Shown here: positions 1-13,000 of the stretch, in pieces | Position numbering within the stretch: position 1 is the stretch's first letter | Layout of the letters: each line of letters starts with the position of its first letter | Assembly: GCF_027409185.1 (NCBI RefSeq) | Contig: NC_084468.1 | Coordinates: forward strand, 47,555,001-47,619,000 | Direction: 5' to 3' | DNA length: 64,000 nt | Origin: Cynocephalus volans | Taxonomy: Eukaryota; Chordata; Mammalia; Dermoptera; Cynocephalidae | The notes under the pieces: model-generated | Told to the model about the DNA's origin: nothing | Database searches by the model: none | Seen by the model: the letters and a program-made list of their open reading frames with translations, nothing else | Translations under genes and position numbers: made by a program

Positions 1-344
1 GCCTAGTAAGTATTTTGTAGGAATTCTTTAATAAGCAAAGGCTGTCAATTTGTTCACCAATGTGTTTTCGTAATTGGTAGAAATTCTTTAAAATTTCTTA
101 GACTGAGAATTGGACACCTGTAGTTGCCCAGGAGCCAGGCAACTATAATCCTGGTCATTTTGACACTGAGCAGCTGTTAGCTTTGGAACTTGGCCACCTG
201 AGTCTTTCATTGTACTACTTTTTGGTTATCTTAGGTGAAAGGGAAATTTTGAATGATTTTTAGAAATATTACCAGCAAGATAAATGGTTTTTGTATTATG
301 CTTTATGGTTTATAAAATTGAATATTATTATTTCATGTTCTTGA

Positions 345-455
345 TAACCTTGTAAAATAGGTTACACTTTTGTATTCACTTTGTAGATAATAAAACTAAG
401 ATTTGGATGTTAAGTGATTTGCCCAAGACCTCAAGGCAATTAATGGCAAGCTTGC
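345..455 (-). repeat. MIR SINE fragment
   Basis: The read includes the MIR reverse-complement core: gataataaaactaag, then gttaagtgatttgcccaag, matching the conserved 'fraction of gene' style core of MIR. It is diverged and ancient. Confidence 0.6.
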
Positions 456-571
456 ACTAAGCCTAAGTCATTTGCTTCTAAATTCTACATAAATTTTTTT
501 CTTTCCCTGTGAAGTAATGAAATATGTGGGATGTAGCATGCAACCCAAGATGAAAAAGCTGTAGAAACAGC

Positions 572-682
572 TTCTTCCTTCCTTCCTTCCTTCCTTCCTT
601 CCTTCCTTCCTCCCTTCCTTCCTCCCTCCCTCCCTCCCTCCCTCCCTCCCTCCCTCCCCCCCCCTCCCTCCCTCCCTCCCTC
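572..682. repeat. (CCTT)n/(CCCT)n homopyrimidine microsatellite
   Basis: About 110 bp are almost purely C and T. The tract begins as cctt repeats, turns into ccct repeats, and has a run of nine C near 656-664. The minus strand carries many GGGA units, so it could form a G-quadruplex or triplex. Short Gly/Glu/Arg reading frames here are only the translation of the repeat. Confidence 0.95.
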
Positions 683-939
683 CTTTCTCTGCACTTTTTT
701 GGTACATGCACCTTGGGAATCTTTATCTCATGGAAAAATCAAATCCATAACTCTCCTTATAACTTCTTAAGTTAAAAGTGAAGATCAGTCATTTTCTTAC
801 TGTTTTGGCTAATAATTTCTACTGCAATAAAATTGCAAATGTAGCTTCCTGAGGCAGGGAGTGGGAAAATTTAGAAAAAAATGTGAAAAGGGAATGGATT
901 TAAAAATGACTTTCCTAAAATTGTTGTCCAGTACTGCAG

Positions 940-1052
940 ATCAACAAGGATGATGTAACCGCCCTGCACTGTAAAGTGGTATGCCTTATACAGAATGGAA
1001 GTTTCAAGGAAGCCTTGAATGTCATCAATACTCACGCCAAAGTGTTAGCCAA
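940..1052 (+). CDS. SRP72: SRP72 exon 2
   Basis: Acceptor ctgcag, donor gtaagt. It encodes INKDDVTALHCKVV through NTHAKVLA, with the last codon split (aa|t, Asn). It matches human residues 40 onward. Confidence 0.95.
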
Positions 1053-4000
1053 GTAAGTGATTCAGTTAGTTGTTTATGCAATTATTAAAAAAACGTTTAC
1101 CATAGCTATAACTTCTTCCATGGTTTCTTCCGCACTATTCACTGATTTTTGTGCTTTCTTTTTTTTTTTTCTTCTTTTATTCTTTTGCTTGCCAGTAGTG
1201 TTCCTGAAACTGGAAGGAGCAACAATAACTTTTGCTCTTTTCTGCCTTAGAGAGCCTTTTTTTTTTTTCACTCCTGTCTTCCCTTTGAACTAAGAAGAGG
1301 TAAACCGTAGAGGGATGTATGGCATAAATATTACAAGAATCCTTGGAAGATATAGGCAAGAGGACTCAGCAGAAGTTTGATTAAAAAACAAAAAACCCTA
1401 TTCTTCCTACTTTCCCGAGGGAAATGAGGGCAGGGAAGGGTAGCTTCTCAGGTTGCCAAAGCCCCTGCTGTATTGGACCTGTCAGCTGCTCCTCTGCACA
1501 GTCAGAAATGCTGCTGGCTGCACAGGGAGGGAGGAGCAGGGGAGAAGAACAGATGGACAGGTTCCTCCTGCATTCCAGTTCTCTGTTCACGGAAACTGAG
1601 GCCTCTGGCCTGGCAGAAAGCCCCAGGGTGAGGGGAATGGGCAGTTGTGGCTGATGGCTTAAAGTTCGAACTTTCTCTGAAGCTCCTTCCCTCTTGCTCT
1701 TGTTCCTGCGTCCCTAAGCAAGCCTGCCCCCTCAGCCTTCCAAGAGTTGCACCCAGTGACCCCTTCCCTTGAAGTGACTCCTGATGAAGCACAACTTCCC
1801 ACAGGGCTCCTAGCCCTCAGGGGTGGCCATATTTGGGCAGTTCCCAGTCCTGTGGTCTTGGCGATCTGGGGAGCAGATTTTGGGTTTGGAACTTCCTAAG
1901 GAATGGGTCCTAGGCTTGGATCTTTCCCTACGGGGCCCTCTTACCCCTTCCTCTATCCTCCTTCCCTCCCACATTGCTGGAAATATTTCAATGAAATGGA
2001 AAAGAAGAAAAAAGAAAACACGGGCTGGCTGGTTAGCTCAGTTGGTTGGAGTGCAGTGTGATAACCCCAAGATCAGGAGTTCAGATCCCAGTATTGGCCA
2101 GCTGTATAAAGAGAAGGAAAAAAAAACAACAACAACAAAAAAACCACAGAGAGCAGAATATGTAGGGTAGGGATATATAAGTATATAGAATATAAGCATA
2201 AGTTGATAGAGGTCTGAAGGTGTGGCAGTCTTAGCCTGACTTTTGTGTTTAACTCCACTAAGAGAAGTATTTGGGTGAGTGTGATTTTGGGCCAAGATCT
2301 TTCAATGTCAGATTTCTTTAACAGTCTTTAGAATACATGGGTACTTTAAAAAGTTCATGGAAAGATAGAATTAAAAGATAATACAACTATTTCCATGAAC
2401 CTCTAGAAGTATCCTTATATATACCAGGTTTTTAAAATTGTTAGTCTTTTTCATTTATTTATTTTTCATTTATCATTCCACAAAATGTGAACTTATATTC
2501 TGAATTGTTACTTTGATTTGATTTTTCTTTACAGTTATCCCAAATCCCAAAAGAAATGTGTATCAAAATTAAGTTTGCAGCATATTGATTCTTTAATTGT
2601 ATACTGGTTTATAAGGTGTAGAACAGTATATAGTATACTTCCTTTTGTAAGAGAAGGAAGATATGAGAATTTGTATGTGTATTTACCTGTATTCGCAAAA
2701 ACAAACACTAGAAAGAGAAATAATAAAAATAGTCACTTGTAGAGAATGAGGAGGAATAGGTTAGGTTTGGATAGCAGTGAGAATAAAACCTCTTAGCATA
2801 TATCTTTTTGTCTTTATATTTGAGCCATATAAACTCATTACAGATTGAAAACTAATTTTAAAACTTTATTCAGAATAGAAGGTAAATAAAGGGGATACTG
2901 CTTTCTATTATTAAGCATGTTTATGCTAAAATTCAGTATTTTGAATTTTGGTCATTTTGTGAGGTGGGGAAATTCTTAAAAATTTTTCATTAGATAAGTG
3001 AGTAAAGGATATTGCCATTTGCTTTGATAAATATTTTTCCTCATGGATTATGATAGAAACTTCAAAGTGAGTTTCAGATATCACATTAACATAGATGATT
3101 TTTTAAAAATTTAATTTAATTTCATTTTACTTCTAACAGATGAATTTTTAAGTCTGTGTATGTAAGTAGTGCTTTTATAGTTGTGTGTTTACCAGTTGTT
3201 TGATTGCTAGTATTTTGTTCTTTTAAGATTTTTAGTTATTTTTTCTTTGCTAATCATTTACAACTTAAAGAATAATTTAAAGGCAGCATTATATGGCTTA
3301 TTATTTTATCAATGGACTTAAGAAACTTCTAAAATAATCCACTTAAAACAGTGTTCAGGTTGTCTTTCTTTGTATCTAGCCAGTTGTTATTTAGCTGATT
3401 CATGATTTCCTTCTTAAATGTTTGTTTCAACAGGGCAACAATTCTAATAAGAATATCCGTGAAAACAAGAGAGGCTAGGGAATCGGATATGATATTTTTT
3501 GCCACTTACAAGCTATCTGATTTTTGGACAAGTCATTAACCTTTGTCAGTTTCCTCATCTGTTGTAATGGAGATTAAATAAATTAATACATATCAAGTGC
3601 TTAGAGAAGTATCTGGCATATAGTGGGTGCTCTGTAGTGTTAAATTATAATCAGATATTGATTTTTTCCTTCTTCAGTAACTCTCTCTCCTTCGAGAAGG
3701 CATATTGTGAGTACAGGCTGAACAGAATTGAGAACGCCTTGAAGACAATAGAAAGTGCCAACCAGCAGACAGACAAACTAAAGGAGCTTTATGGACAAGT
3801 GGTAATTACTGCTTTAAAATACCTGTTGACAGTCATCCTGAGTGAGCATGACTCTGCCTCTAGCCAGGAGCAGGGATGAGGAAACTCAGCCCATCCTGAT
3901 GCTCCACAAAACTGGCCACCAAACCAGTTCTTGAGGTTTGAACGTATTCCCTCTTCTTGATCTTCATACAGTTGCATATATAGTGTTCTATGAACAAATA

Positions 4001-7000
4001 ACTTCCTCAAGGTAATTAGAAAATTAAAGAAAATGGAAGAACTATTCTATGAAATTTGGACTTTTTAGTTGGACAGATGAAAGCCAGTTACTTTATATAC
4101 TCACACAGATTTGGAATAGTGTTTCTTTCTTTTAACTGGTATTTTATTCTAAGTTTAACATAAAGAAAATCATGCTACATAAGAATTTGAATGACTTCAG
4201 CTAGTCTATGAAATTGTGAAAATATTTTATTCTAAAAGGATTTTGAGACATAAAATTAAGCCTGATGTAAAATAGGGCTGTTGATGAGAGGACAGAAGTG
4301 TGTATGTTAAGCTAGCAAACCCCTCTTAAGGATTTTTAAAATGTCAATTTAGGGCAGATAACGTTATATGAATGTATTGTCCCCATGAGGTAGTATAGGT
4401 TAACAGTACAAACGGGTTGAAAAGATTTGGGCAAATTCATGGATAGTGAGTCTTATAAAAGAACTTTTAATGTAAACTGGATAAATTTAGGGTAAATTCT
4501 AGCACTTTGAATTGTTGAAGGGCACCAATCTCTGTCATACATAGTGGTCTAGTTGACCCAGAGTGGCAGTTGTTATTGTCCTTTGAGAACAAATTGAATG
4601 AAATAAGCAGGGATTGTATTGTGTGTACTTGAGACTACCTGTACGATAGCTGGTTTCCAAGAAATAGAAAATGAAGATTATGTATAGTGAACTTCTAGGA
4701 AACATAAGTCTTTTTGTTAACATTTAATTTTGTTTCTCTTTCCTGGGGTTTACTAATCATTTTGTGCTGTGGAAAATTTTTTTTATTGTAATTCGGGTTT
4801 AGTTTACAGGGTTGATTTCTATAGAAAGGTTTCCTTTCCTAACCCAGTTAGGCATTTAATTAACTTCAAGAAGGAAGGTCAAGAAAATGACTTTTTAAAA
4901 CTGAGTCATGCCTATAAATCTGCAGTATAGTAAAGATTCATTGCAGGTACCTTTTTGAAAGTATTACTAGCACACAGAACTAATTAGAAATTATAAAAAA
5001 TAAGCAGTTTATTGCCCAGGTTATGCTGAATTAGGTTTCCTACTTAGTGGTTCCAAAAAGGGTTTGTGTGGCATTAGAGACATAACATTGCATTTGTCTT
5101 CTCTGATTTTTTATTTGCTTTTTGTCTTTCAGTTATACCGTTTGGAACGCTATGATGAATGCTTAGCTGTGTATAGAGATCTTGTCCGAAACTCCCAAGA
5201 TGATTATGATGAGGAGAGGAAAACAAACCTTTCAGCGGTTATTGCAGCTCAAAGCAATTGGGAAAAAGTGGTCCCAGTGAGTATTCTTCTACAACCCTGA
5301 AATAATATTTGTGTCTAATGCTTTGTTTCTTTTTTTGTGGCTGGCCAGTACAGGGATCCAAACTCGTGTCTGGTATTTGACTGGTATTTTGCTCCATTGA
5401 CAGGAGAACTTGGGCCTCCAGGAAGGCACACATGAACTGTGCTACAACGCTGCATGTGCATTGATAGGACAAGGTCAGCTGAACCAGGCAATGAAAATCC
5501 TACAAAAAGCAGAAGGTTGGAAGTTTGTTAAATTATCTTTAAATATAATGTCCATAGAACTTTACAGAATATCTCCAAAAATTGCATTTGACTTTTGTGA
5601 AATTATTAAGTAGAAGTTATTGATGCAGTGGAAATTTCTCAGAGTTCATCTAGCGTTTCTCTTTTTGACTATATCTCATCTGTATTTCTGTCTAATCCCT
5701 AAGCCAGCCCTCTTGTCCATTTTCAACCATACCAGACCTTAAAGTTTGAATTTTGAGGAGTGGGTTTTTGAACAAGTTACTGCGAATGTTAAATCTAAAT
5801 TAAGTGAGATAATGTCAAGTATTTACAATAGTATGTGGCAAATAATATAAGCATTCAGTAAATACTAGTTATTGTTGTTAAACAGGTACTCAAATAAGTA
5901 GTAATATGGTGTGCCTTTGTGTGGGTGCATACACACATACACTACATTTATATATTGATAGCAGCATTCAAGTACATTTTAACTCTATATAGTATGTTAG
6001 TATATATAACACATGCTTTGAAGCTTATAATTAAGAAAAAAAATAGTTTATTAGAGAACTTATATCTGGTCTCAGCTCCTGAAATACTGAGACTTTTCTA
6101 CATGCATTTTCCCTGGAACCTATAAAATTGATATAGTAGGGACTACAGTGAACAGTGGGGAGGAAAGAAAGGTAAAACAGGGTCTCTTTTACTGTTAAAT
6201 GTTGAAGGTTAAAATAAGAGCAAGGGTTAGGGCATTATAAGAAGAAAAATATGTTTAAGAATTACAGTTACTTGATCATACCCAGTATTGACAGTGGTAT
6301 GGGAGAAGGGCATTTTCATATGTTGAAGGTTTGAGTGTAAAAGTAGTACAGGCTCTACAGTGGACAGTTTAGTGATGTGTGGCAAATTAAAAAATTTGCA
6401 TACCCTTTCATCCGAGAATTCTATGTCTAGAAATTTAAAGAAATAATTAGATAAATTAATATATGTATCTATGAACGTTAATAGAAGGGATTTTCATAGG
6501 AACAAAAATTTAGAAATAGCATGAGTTCTGTGCAGTTGGCTGTTTTACTTTAATCACAAAGTAGATTACAATGTAGTCATTAAAGTCAATATCATAAAAA
6601 TAATGTAGATATATATTTATTGTAACAAAGATGTTCACAGTATATTAAATGGGGGAAGGAAGGTTTCAAAATAGTATGTAGAATATCCCACTTTATTTTA
6701 AAATGCAGCTGTGCATTTACATAAAAAAATAACTGAAATGCTAGCAGTGTTTATCTCTGGGTGGTAGGAATATTGTCTCTATTTTTAAACTTGTCCATAA
6801 TTGATTTGTGCAGTCAACGTTTATTACATTTATATATATTTTAAATGCCCTTTAAAGATTTTGTAAGCATAGAGACTGTAAATGAGAGAAAAGTACCAAA
6901 GTGCTAGAATAATCAGGGACTGATAATAGTTATGAAGTATATTTGATGCTAAGGTAAATTTTAAATTTGCCTGTTATTAAGATTATCTTAAAATCTTCTT

Positions 7001-10000
7001 CCTAGGAATTTAGTTCTTGCTTTTTGGAATGAGGAAAAGAATGGGGGTTACCCAGCAACACTAATTTTAAAACAATTTTTCTTTTATAGATCTTTGCCGC
7101 CATTCATTGTCAGAAGACTCTGTAAGTATTCCACTGTTGTTAAACCCAAATTTTACACTTCTGACACATATAAATTAGTGGGAGGCCTTATAGTAGTACT
7201 TATTGAATTTTTTTAGTAGATGGTGATTCATTAAATAGTAATCACACTAGAACCCGCTCGATCAGTTATTTGATGATGTCTGTTAGGATGAGAAATCATT
7301 ATATAAAAATTTTTACATACCTTAAGCATTTTATTTTAAATTCATATAAATTCATTCTCCTATTTTAGGATGTAGGGCTAATGTCTTTTATTACGGGTCT
7401 GTTCATAGGAATTCTATGCATATTTTTTACATAATTCAACATTCCTGATATCTCCTTTTGTTGTTTTTTTTTCTAAATGCGACATTATCTTAAAGATGGT
7501 TGGGAAGCAGTTCTGTTACAGAGTTCTTATAAATGTTAACTTTTTTTTTTTTTTAACCAATCTCACTTTTTTTGGCTCATACCTAATTAGACAGTAATTT
7601 TCCGTAGGAACTTTCCTATATCAAATCTTGCTGAGCATTCAACATGGTTTATGTTGAAATAAGTCTCTTTTCACATTCATGTTATGTTCTTACAATAATA
7701 TTTAAGTTTTATCATTTCTTTATCAAACACAACTGTCATAACGGGTCATAAAACACATCTGGCTAGTGGTCAACATACACTAACCAGGAAAGAGCAGGAC
7801 TGCTGGGTTGGTAGAAGAAAGTAGCCTCCTAGCCTTGAGCATTCATTGTACATGAAAATCAGTCGACCTTTCCAGAAGGAATGGAGAATATAGATTTATC
7901 TGGAGCATCTGTTAAGAGAGCTACTACTTAACAGATTAGTTCAATTACAGAATTACTTTAATTACATAGTTAGTTCCAGCTTTTGAATTTCTTTGTACAG
8001 TGTTAGAACTTTGTAGTCTTTGGATTAGAGTTATGGTAAAATTGAGAGAGAAGCATTTTAAAAATGTGTTCTTATGAGAAAATATATTTCCAGAATTTAG
8101 GGGTATCACTGTAAAAAGTTAAGGGTTTTTTGTTTTTTGGTTTTTGGTTTTGGCAGCTGGCCAATAGGGAGATCTGAACCTTTGATCTTGGTGTTCTCAG
8201 CACCATGATCTCCCAAGTGAGCTAACCAGCCAGCCCTGCCCGCTGGGTTTTAACATTATTTTTTTCATCCTTGGGGTTTTGAGGATAATAATGATCAGTA
8301 AATGGTATTCCTGAGTTTGTTACCATGTTTTTCTGGGATCTTTTTGCCATTTTCACTTAAACTTCTCTCTTTTGGTGGCAGTTCCGAAATTTCAAAGAAC
8401 TGACTCTAAGGAATTATTTCTGAAGTTATATGTCTTCTTTAGGATTGTATGTCTTTTGATTGTTTGGATCACTTGGTAAATATGTGGATCAATTTGGCAA
8501 ATTTACAGGAAAAAAAAATGTTTCTTCTGCTTAGGATGGGACTGAGGAAGACCCACAGGCAGAATTGGCCATCATTCATGGTCAGATGGCCTATATTCTG
8601 CAGCTTCAGGGTTGTACAGAGGAGGCTTTGCAACTTTACAATCAGATAATTAAACTAAAGTAAGTGAGTTATTAAAATAAGGTGTCTTTCACAGGGGATG
8701 AAGTTTCTTTTTAAAGGTTTGTTCGGTTTTGACTGTTGCTTGTTGTTCACAGGCCGACAGATGTGGGATTATTAGCTGTAATTGCAAATAACATCATTAC
8801 CATTAACAAGGTATGGACTATTCAGGCTTTCCTACACATATATTTTACACTGAAAGCTGATTACCCTAGCTTTGATCTAGAAAAAGTGTTCTTTTTTCCA
8901 TGACAGAAAAAGTCCAGTTGTAGCAAAATCAGAAAGGAGGGTATAATATAGCTCTCATAATGATGACTCTGCAAAGTATATTCAAGTAATAAAACTTTTC
9001 TGTAGTTGCAGACCCTGGACTTTAAAATCTTCCCCTTCTCCCAGTTTAGATAATATAGAGAATCTCTATTAGAGATATAAATTGTTTGGACTTTTAATCT
9101 TTAAGTGTGTGCACATTTCTTCATCTAAGTTTGAATGTGCAAGTTTTCTTTATATAAATTTTTTCTCTTGAGTTTTCTTTTTGGGGGTGAGGTGGGGTAT
9201 GGGCATTTGCTCTCTCTCCTTCACTCCCCATCCCCTGCAAAATATTACAAGTATGTATATAGACAGTCCTAACTTTGAGTACTGTAGTAGTCAAATTAAC
9301 CACCATTTGGAACATTGTTTTAATGGAAAAATATCTCAAGTTCAGATTTGAAATCCAAGTCAATAGAAAATAAGAAAATTACCTAACATTTGACCTAACA
9401 TTTGATTTTTCTTTCATGTAACTTCTCAAGTGCCATCTTATTTCATCCTCACAATACATTTTAGGTAATAGCCCTTGTCTTCAATTTATAGGGAGTATAA
9501 TCTGAGGTTGAAAGGAGTTAAGTAATTTATGTGAAGTTATAGCCAGTAAGAAGTAGAACATGGATTCAGATTTGTCTCTGACTCCGAAGCTTGCCCCTTT
9601 TCCTCCTTTGTGGTACCTCTCTCCTCCTATAGCTGAAATATAGAGGGTCCCCAGATGTGAAATAATGGCCATTAACGGGGGTTAGTAATTGTGGGATGTT
9701 GCAGGCCATTGGCATGGTTTAGGTTTCCAAACATTGGTGCTGGCATTTGAGTGTTGCAACAATATGTACCTGCCTATGTTTACGAATTTTGAAATGCTTG
9801 TCAGATCAAATTCTTTTTATCTGACATATATAATTAGGGGGAAGACAGTGTGTGAAATACTAAATATCTCAATCTGAATGTAATTTATATACAGAACTTT
9901 CTTCAGTCAATAGGTATTTATTTCTGACTTTTATTCAAAATAGTATTGGATGCAATAGATAATGCAAAAGAAATAGGAAAATGGTCTTAATTATTACTGC

Positions 10001-13000
10001 ATAGTTTAAAATCTCATTCTGATGTTGAAGAAAATAGTGTGTATTTAAATTTCTTGTCTGTATACTTTATAACTGCAGCATTTGGTGAAAGGAAAGATCT
10101 CTGGGTTGGCAAATTTGAGCTGACCCTTGGAGAAGGGATATGGTATGAAGGTTAAGCAACAGCATAAGTAAATGTACGTATGAAGAAATATCTATGATTT
10201 GTGGGGGAAGTGAACATAGAAGAGGATACATACATGCTGGATAGTTAAAAAAAAAAAACAGAACATTAGACTGAAGGACAACAGGATGTGAGAGGCCTTG
10301 AAAATCAAGTTTTTGAATAATAAAGTGCCATGACAAAGTTTAAGAAAAGTCTGACACTGGTACGCATAATGAATTGAAGTATTAAAATAGTGACACAGGA
10401 GAACCAACTAGAAAATACAGTTTCTTGGGGATTAATTTATATGACAGGCAGTCTCTTGGCTGTACATTCAGATAGTTTCAATTTGATTTGGAGCTTCACA
10501 CTCAGAAAAAGAATTTATTTTAGATTTCTTCTTTGCTTTATTTTAGCCTTTAAACTGGTAGAAGACCTGGTTTAAAAAGCACAGTACTTGCAAGGAAATA
10601 TATCATTTTACAAAGCACTTATTTGCAAATAAATATATTGTTTTACCAAGGTAGAATATTGTGTGCATAGTAGACACTCAGATGTTCAGTTTGTCTTCCT
10701 CAGGATATAATGTAACTTAGTTGTCTTTCTTTCCTGAGAGATATGTGACTTTCTATAATTCTTAATAGGACTTTCTTTAGGCAGATAACAGTGTTTGCCC
10801 CACATAGAAATTTCAAGAAAGGGAACTTTTCTGCTTCTACCTAGTTGAGAAGAATAGCCTTAGGAAAGGAAAAACGGTAGATGTTACATGAGTGTTTTCT
10901 CCTAAAAATGGGTTCAGAAGTGGTATAAATGTATTTCTGAAGTGTGTTTCATGATTTGCTTGCATAAGTGACTGTTTCAAAGAGGAATGAGTTACTGTCC
11001 TCATTTATCATATTCTAAAAGCCACAGCTTGTAGAAATTGCAAGGTTAGATATATCTGTAGTCCTAATACACTGTAAGATTTGTGCTATTATCCTATTTT
11101 TTTTGCCTTCAAAAAGCTCAAAACAAGCAGTTAATAGTGGAAAGATAAAACAAAAATCTTATTCTGCTTCCCTTCAAAGCAGCTCTCTTCTTAAGCCTTT
11201 TTATATTTATTAGTAGGAAGCCTCCTTTTGGAAGGTTCTAAAAGGAATGGGACACACACACGTGCGCGCGTGCACACGCACGCAGATTTGAATTGCAGAG
11301 ATTTGGTTTACTTCTGTGAACCAAGAGCTAAGACAGATTTATATGCATTTTATTAGCTTAGGTACCCTAACCATGTAGATATACCAAAGCTCTCTTGTTG
11401 TATATATACAAAATAAGTAAATGAAAGAGAAACGTGTTCAAAGAGTTTAAGTCAGAGATTCTGTTAATGGTGGGCAATCTTTTCTTTGTCAGGACCAAAA
11501 TGTCTTTGACTCCAAGAAGAAGGTGAAATTAACCAATGCAGAAGGAGTAGAATTTAAGCTTTCCAAGAAACAGCTGCAAGCTATAGAATTTAATAAAGCT
11601 TTACTTGCTATGTACACAAACCAGGTAGGTAATAGACCTCTGGTTCCCTGATTAAATCTTTTGTAATTTGGCATATGAAGCATAATAGGCGTATTAGTTC
11701 AATCTTTATATTTTTTGTTTATATTTTTCCTTCTTCAGAATGTCATGTATCTCATATTTTGTTTAGTGAACAAGTAATTTGCCCAATTCTTTGTAAGGGT
11801 CTGGAGTTGATGGCTTTTAAGAGGAAGAAAACAGAAGTCATACCTTTAAATGAGATGACTTTCTCATAACCTTTTTTTTTTTTTTTTTTTCCAAAAGATG
11901 ACCAGTAAGGGGATCTTAACCCCTGACTTGGTGTTGTCAGCACCACGCTCTCCCACGTGAGCTAACCACCCATCCCTATATAGGGATCTGAACCCGTGGC
12001 CTTGGTGTTATCAATACCACCCTCTCCTAAGTGAGCCACGGGCCGGCCCCTCATTACCTTATTTCTAATCTCTGAATTAAAATAGGATCATCAAAGATGC
12101 CAGTCATGATTATAGATTTAAGATCCATCTTTTATTTTAGTTTTACATAGTCACATCAAGTTATAAATGTTAAGGAGGTCAATTCTAACTCTGATGTGCA
12201 TTCTGATTAAATTCTGGTTTTATATTCTTCTAGAGCAGATTTTACCGGGAGACTTAGAGGCAGTAATTTTATTATTTAGAACTGAGTCAAGTTATTCTTA
12301 ATACTTTAGCAAGAAATACTTATGTGTTTTATTTTTTTGAGGCAAATACTTATACTTGATGTGTTTTTTTGGTTTTTTAACAAAATTCTGGAATTTAGGT
12401 ATCCAAATAAATGTTTAGAACTTGTCCTTTACTAAAGGCTTTTAGAACTCGTAGCTTAAATTCAGTAAAGAGAAATCTTTTTCTTCTAGAAAAAAATTGA
12501 GAATTGATACTGTAAACTGATTCTCACACACTAGACAATTCTTCACTTACTGTTTTGTTTCCACTGACTTCTCCGACCTCTTTTCTTTTTGGTCATTTAG
12601 TGTTTAATTTCATTAACCAGTTTATTTTTGTGTTGGGGGGGAAATTCTCCTAGGCAGAGCAATGTCGCAAAATATCTGCCGGTTTACAGTCCCAAAGTCC
12701 TGAGCATCTGCTGCCTGTGTTAATCCAAGCTGCCCAGCTCTGTCGTGAAAAGCAGCACACAAAAGCAATAGAGCTGCTTCAGGTAAAGGAATTACTTGAA
12801 TTTTTAATGATTTATCAGGCAGTTGCAGCCTTGTTTCATTTTCATTATGCTGTAGTAACCTAAAAGCTTATAAATTTGACGAGAAAACTAATAGGTAATG
12901 TACCACTAGACAAATTCCAGTGTCACTGTAGTTAATTCTTGGGTTACAGCTTTGTTTTATATAAATTTGCATAATGTAAATATTTGTCCTAAACCCTGAA

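Larger units (their letters stand above)
1..939 (+). other. SRP72: SRP72 intron 1 (3' part)
   Basis: No coding sequence is visible. The stretch contains an old MIR (about 345-455) and a large homopyrimidine tract (572-682). It ends in a ctgcag acceptor before exon 2. Confidence 0.85.
1053..3677 (+). other. SRP72: SRP72 intron 2
   Basis: Apart from the SINE, MITE and MIR listed separately, this is AT-rich sequence with one GC-richer patch (about 1420-1960) in which I recognise nothing. Confidence 0.8.
8811..11492 (+). other. SRP72: SRP72 intron 8
   Basis: Mostly AT-rich unique sequence. It contains a MIR (9385-9610) and an alternating CA/CG tract near 11252-11284. Confidence 0.75.
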
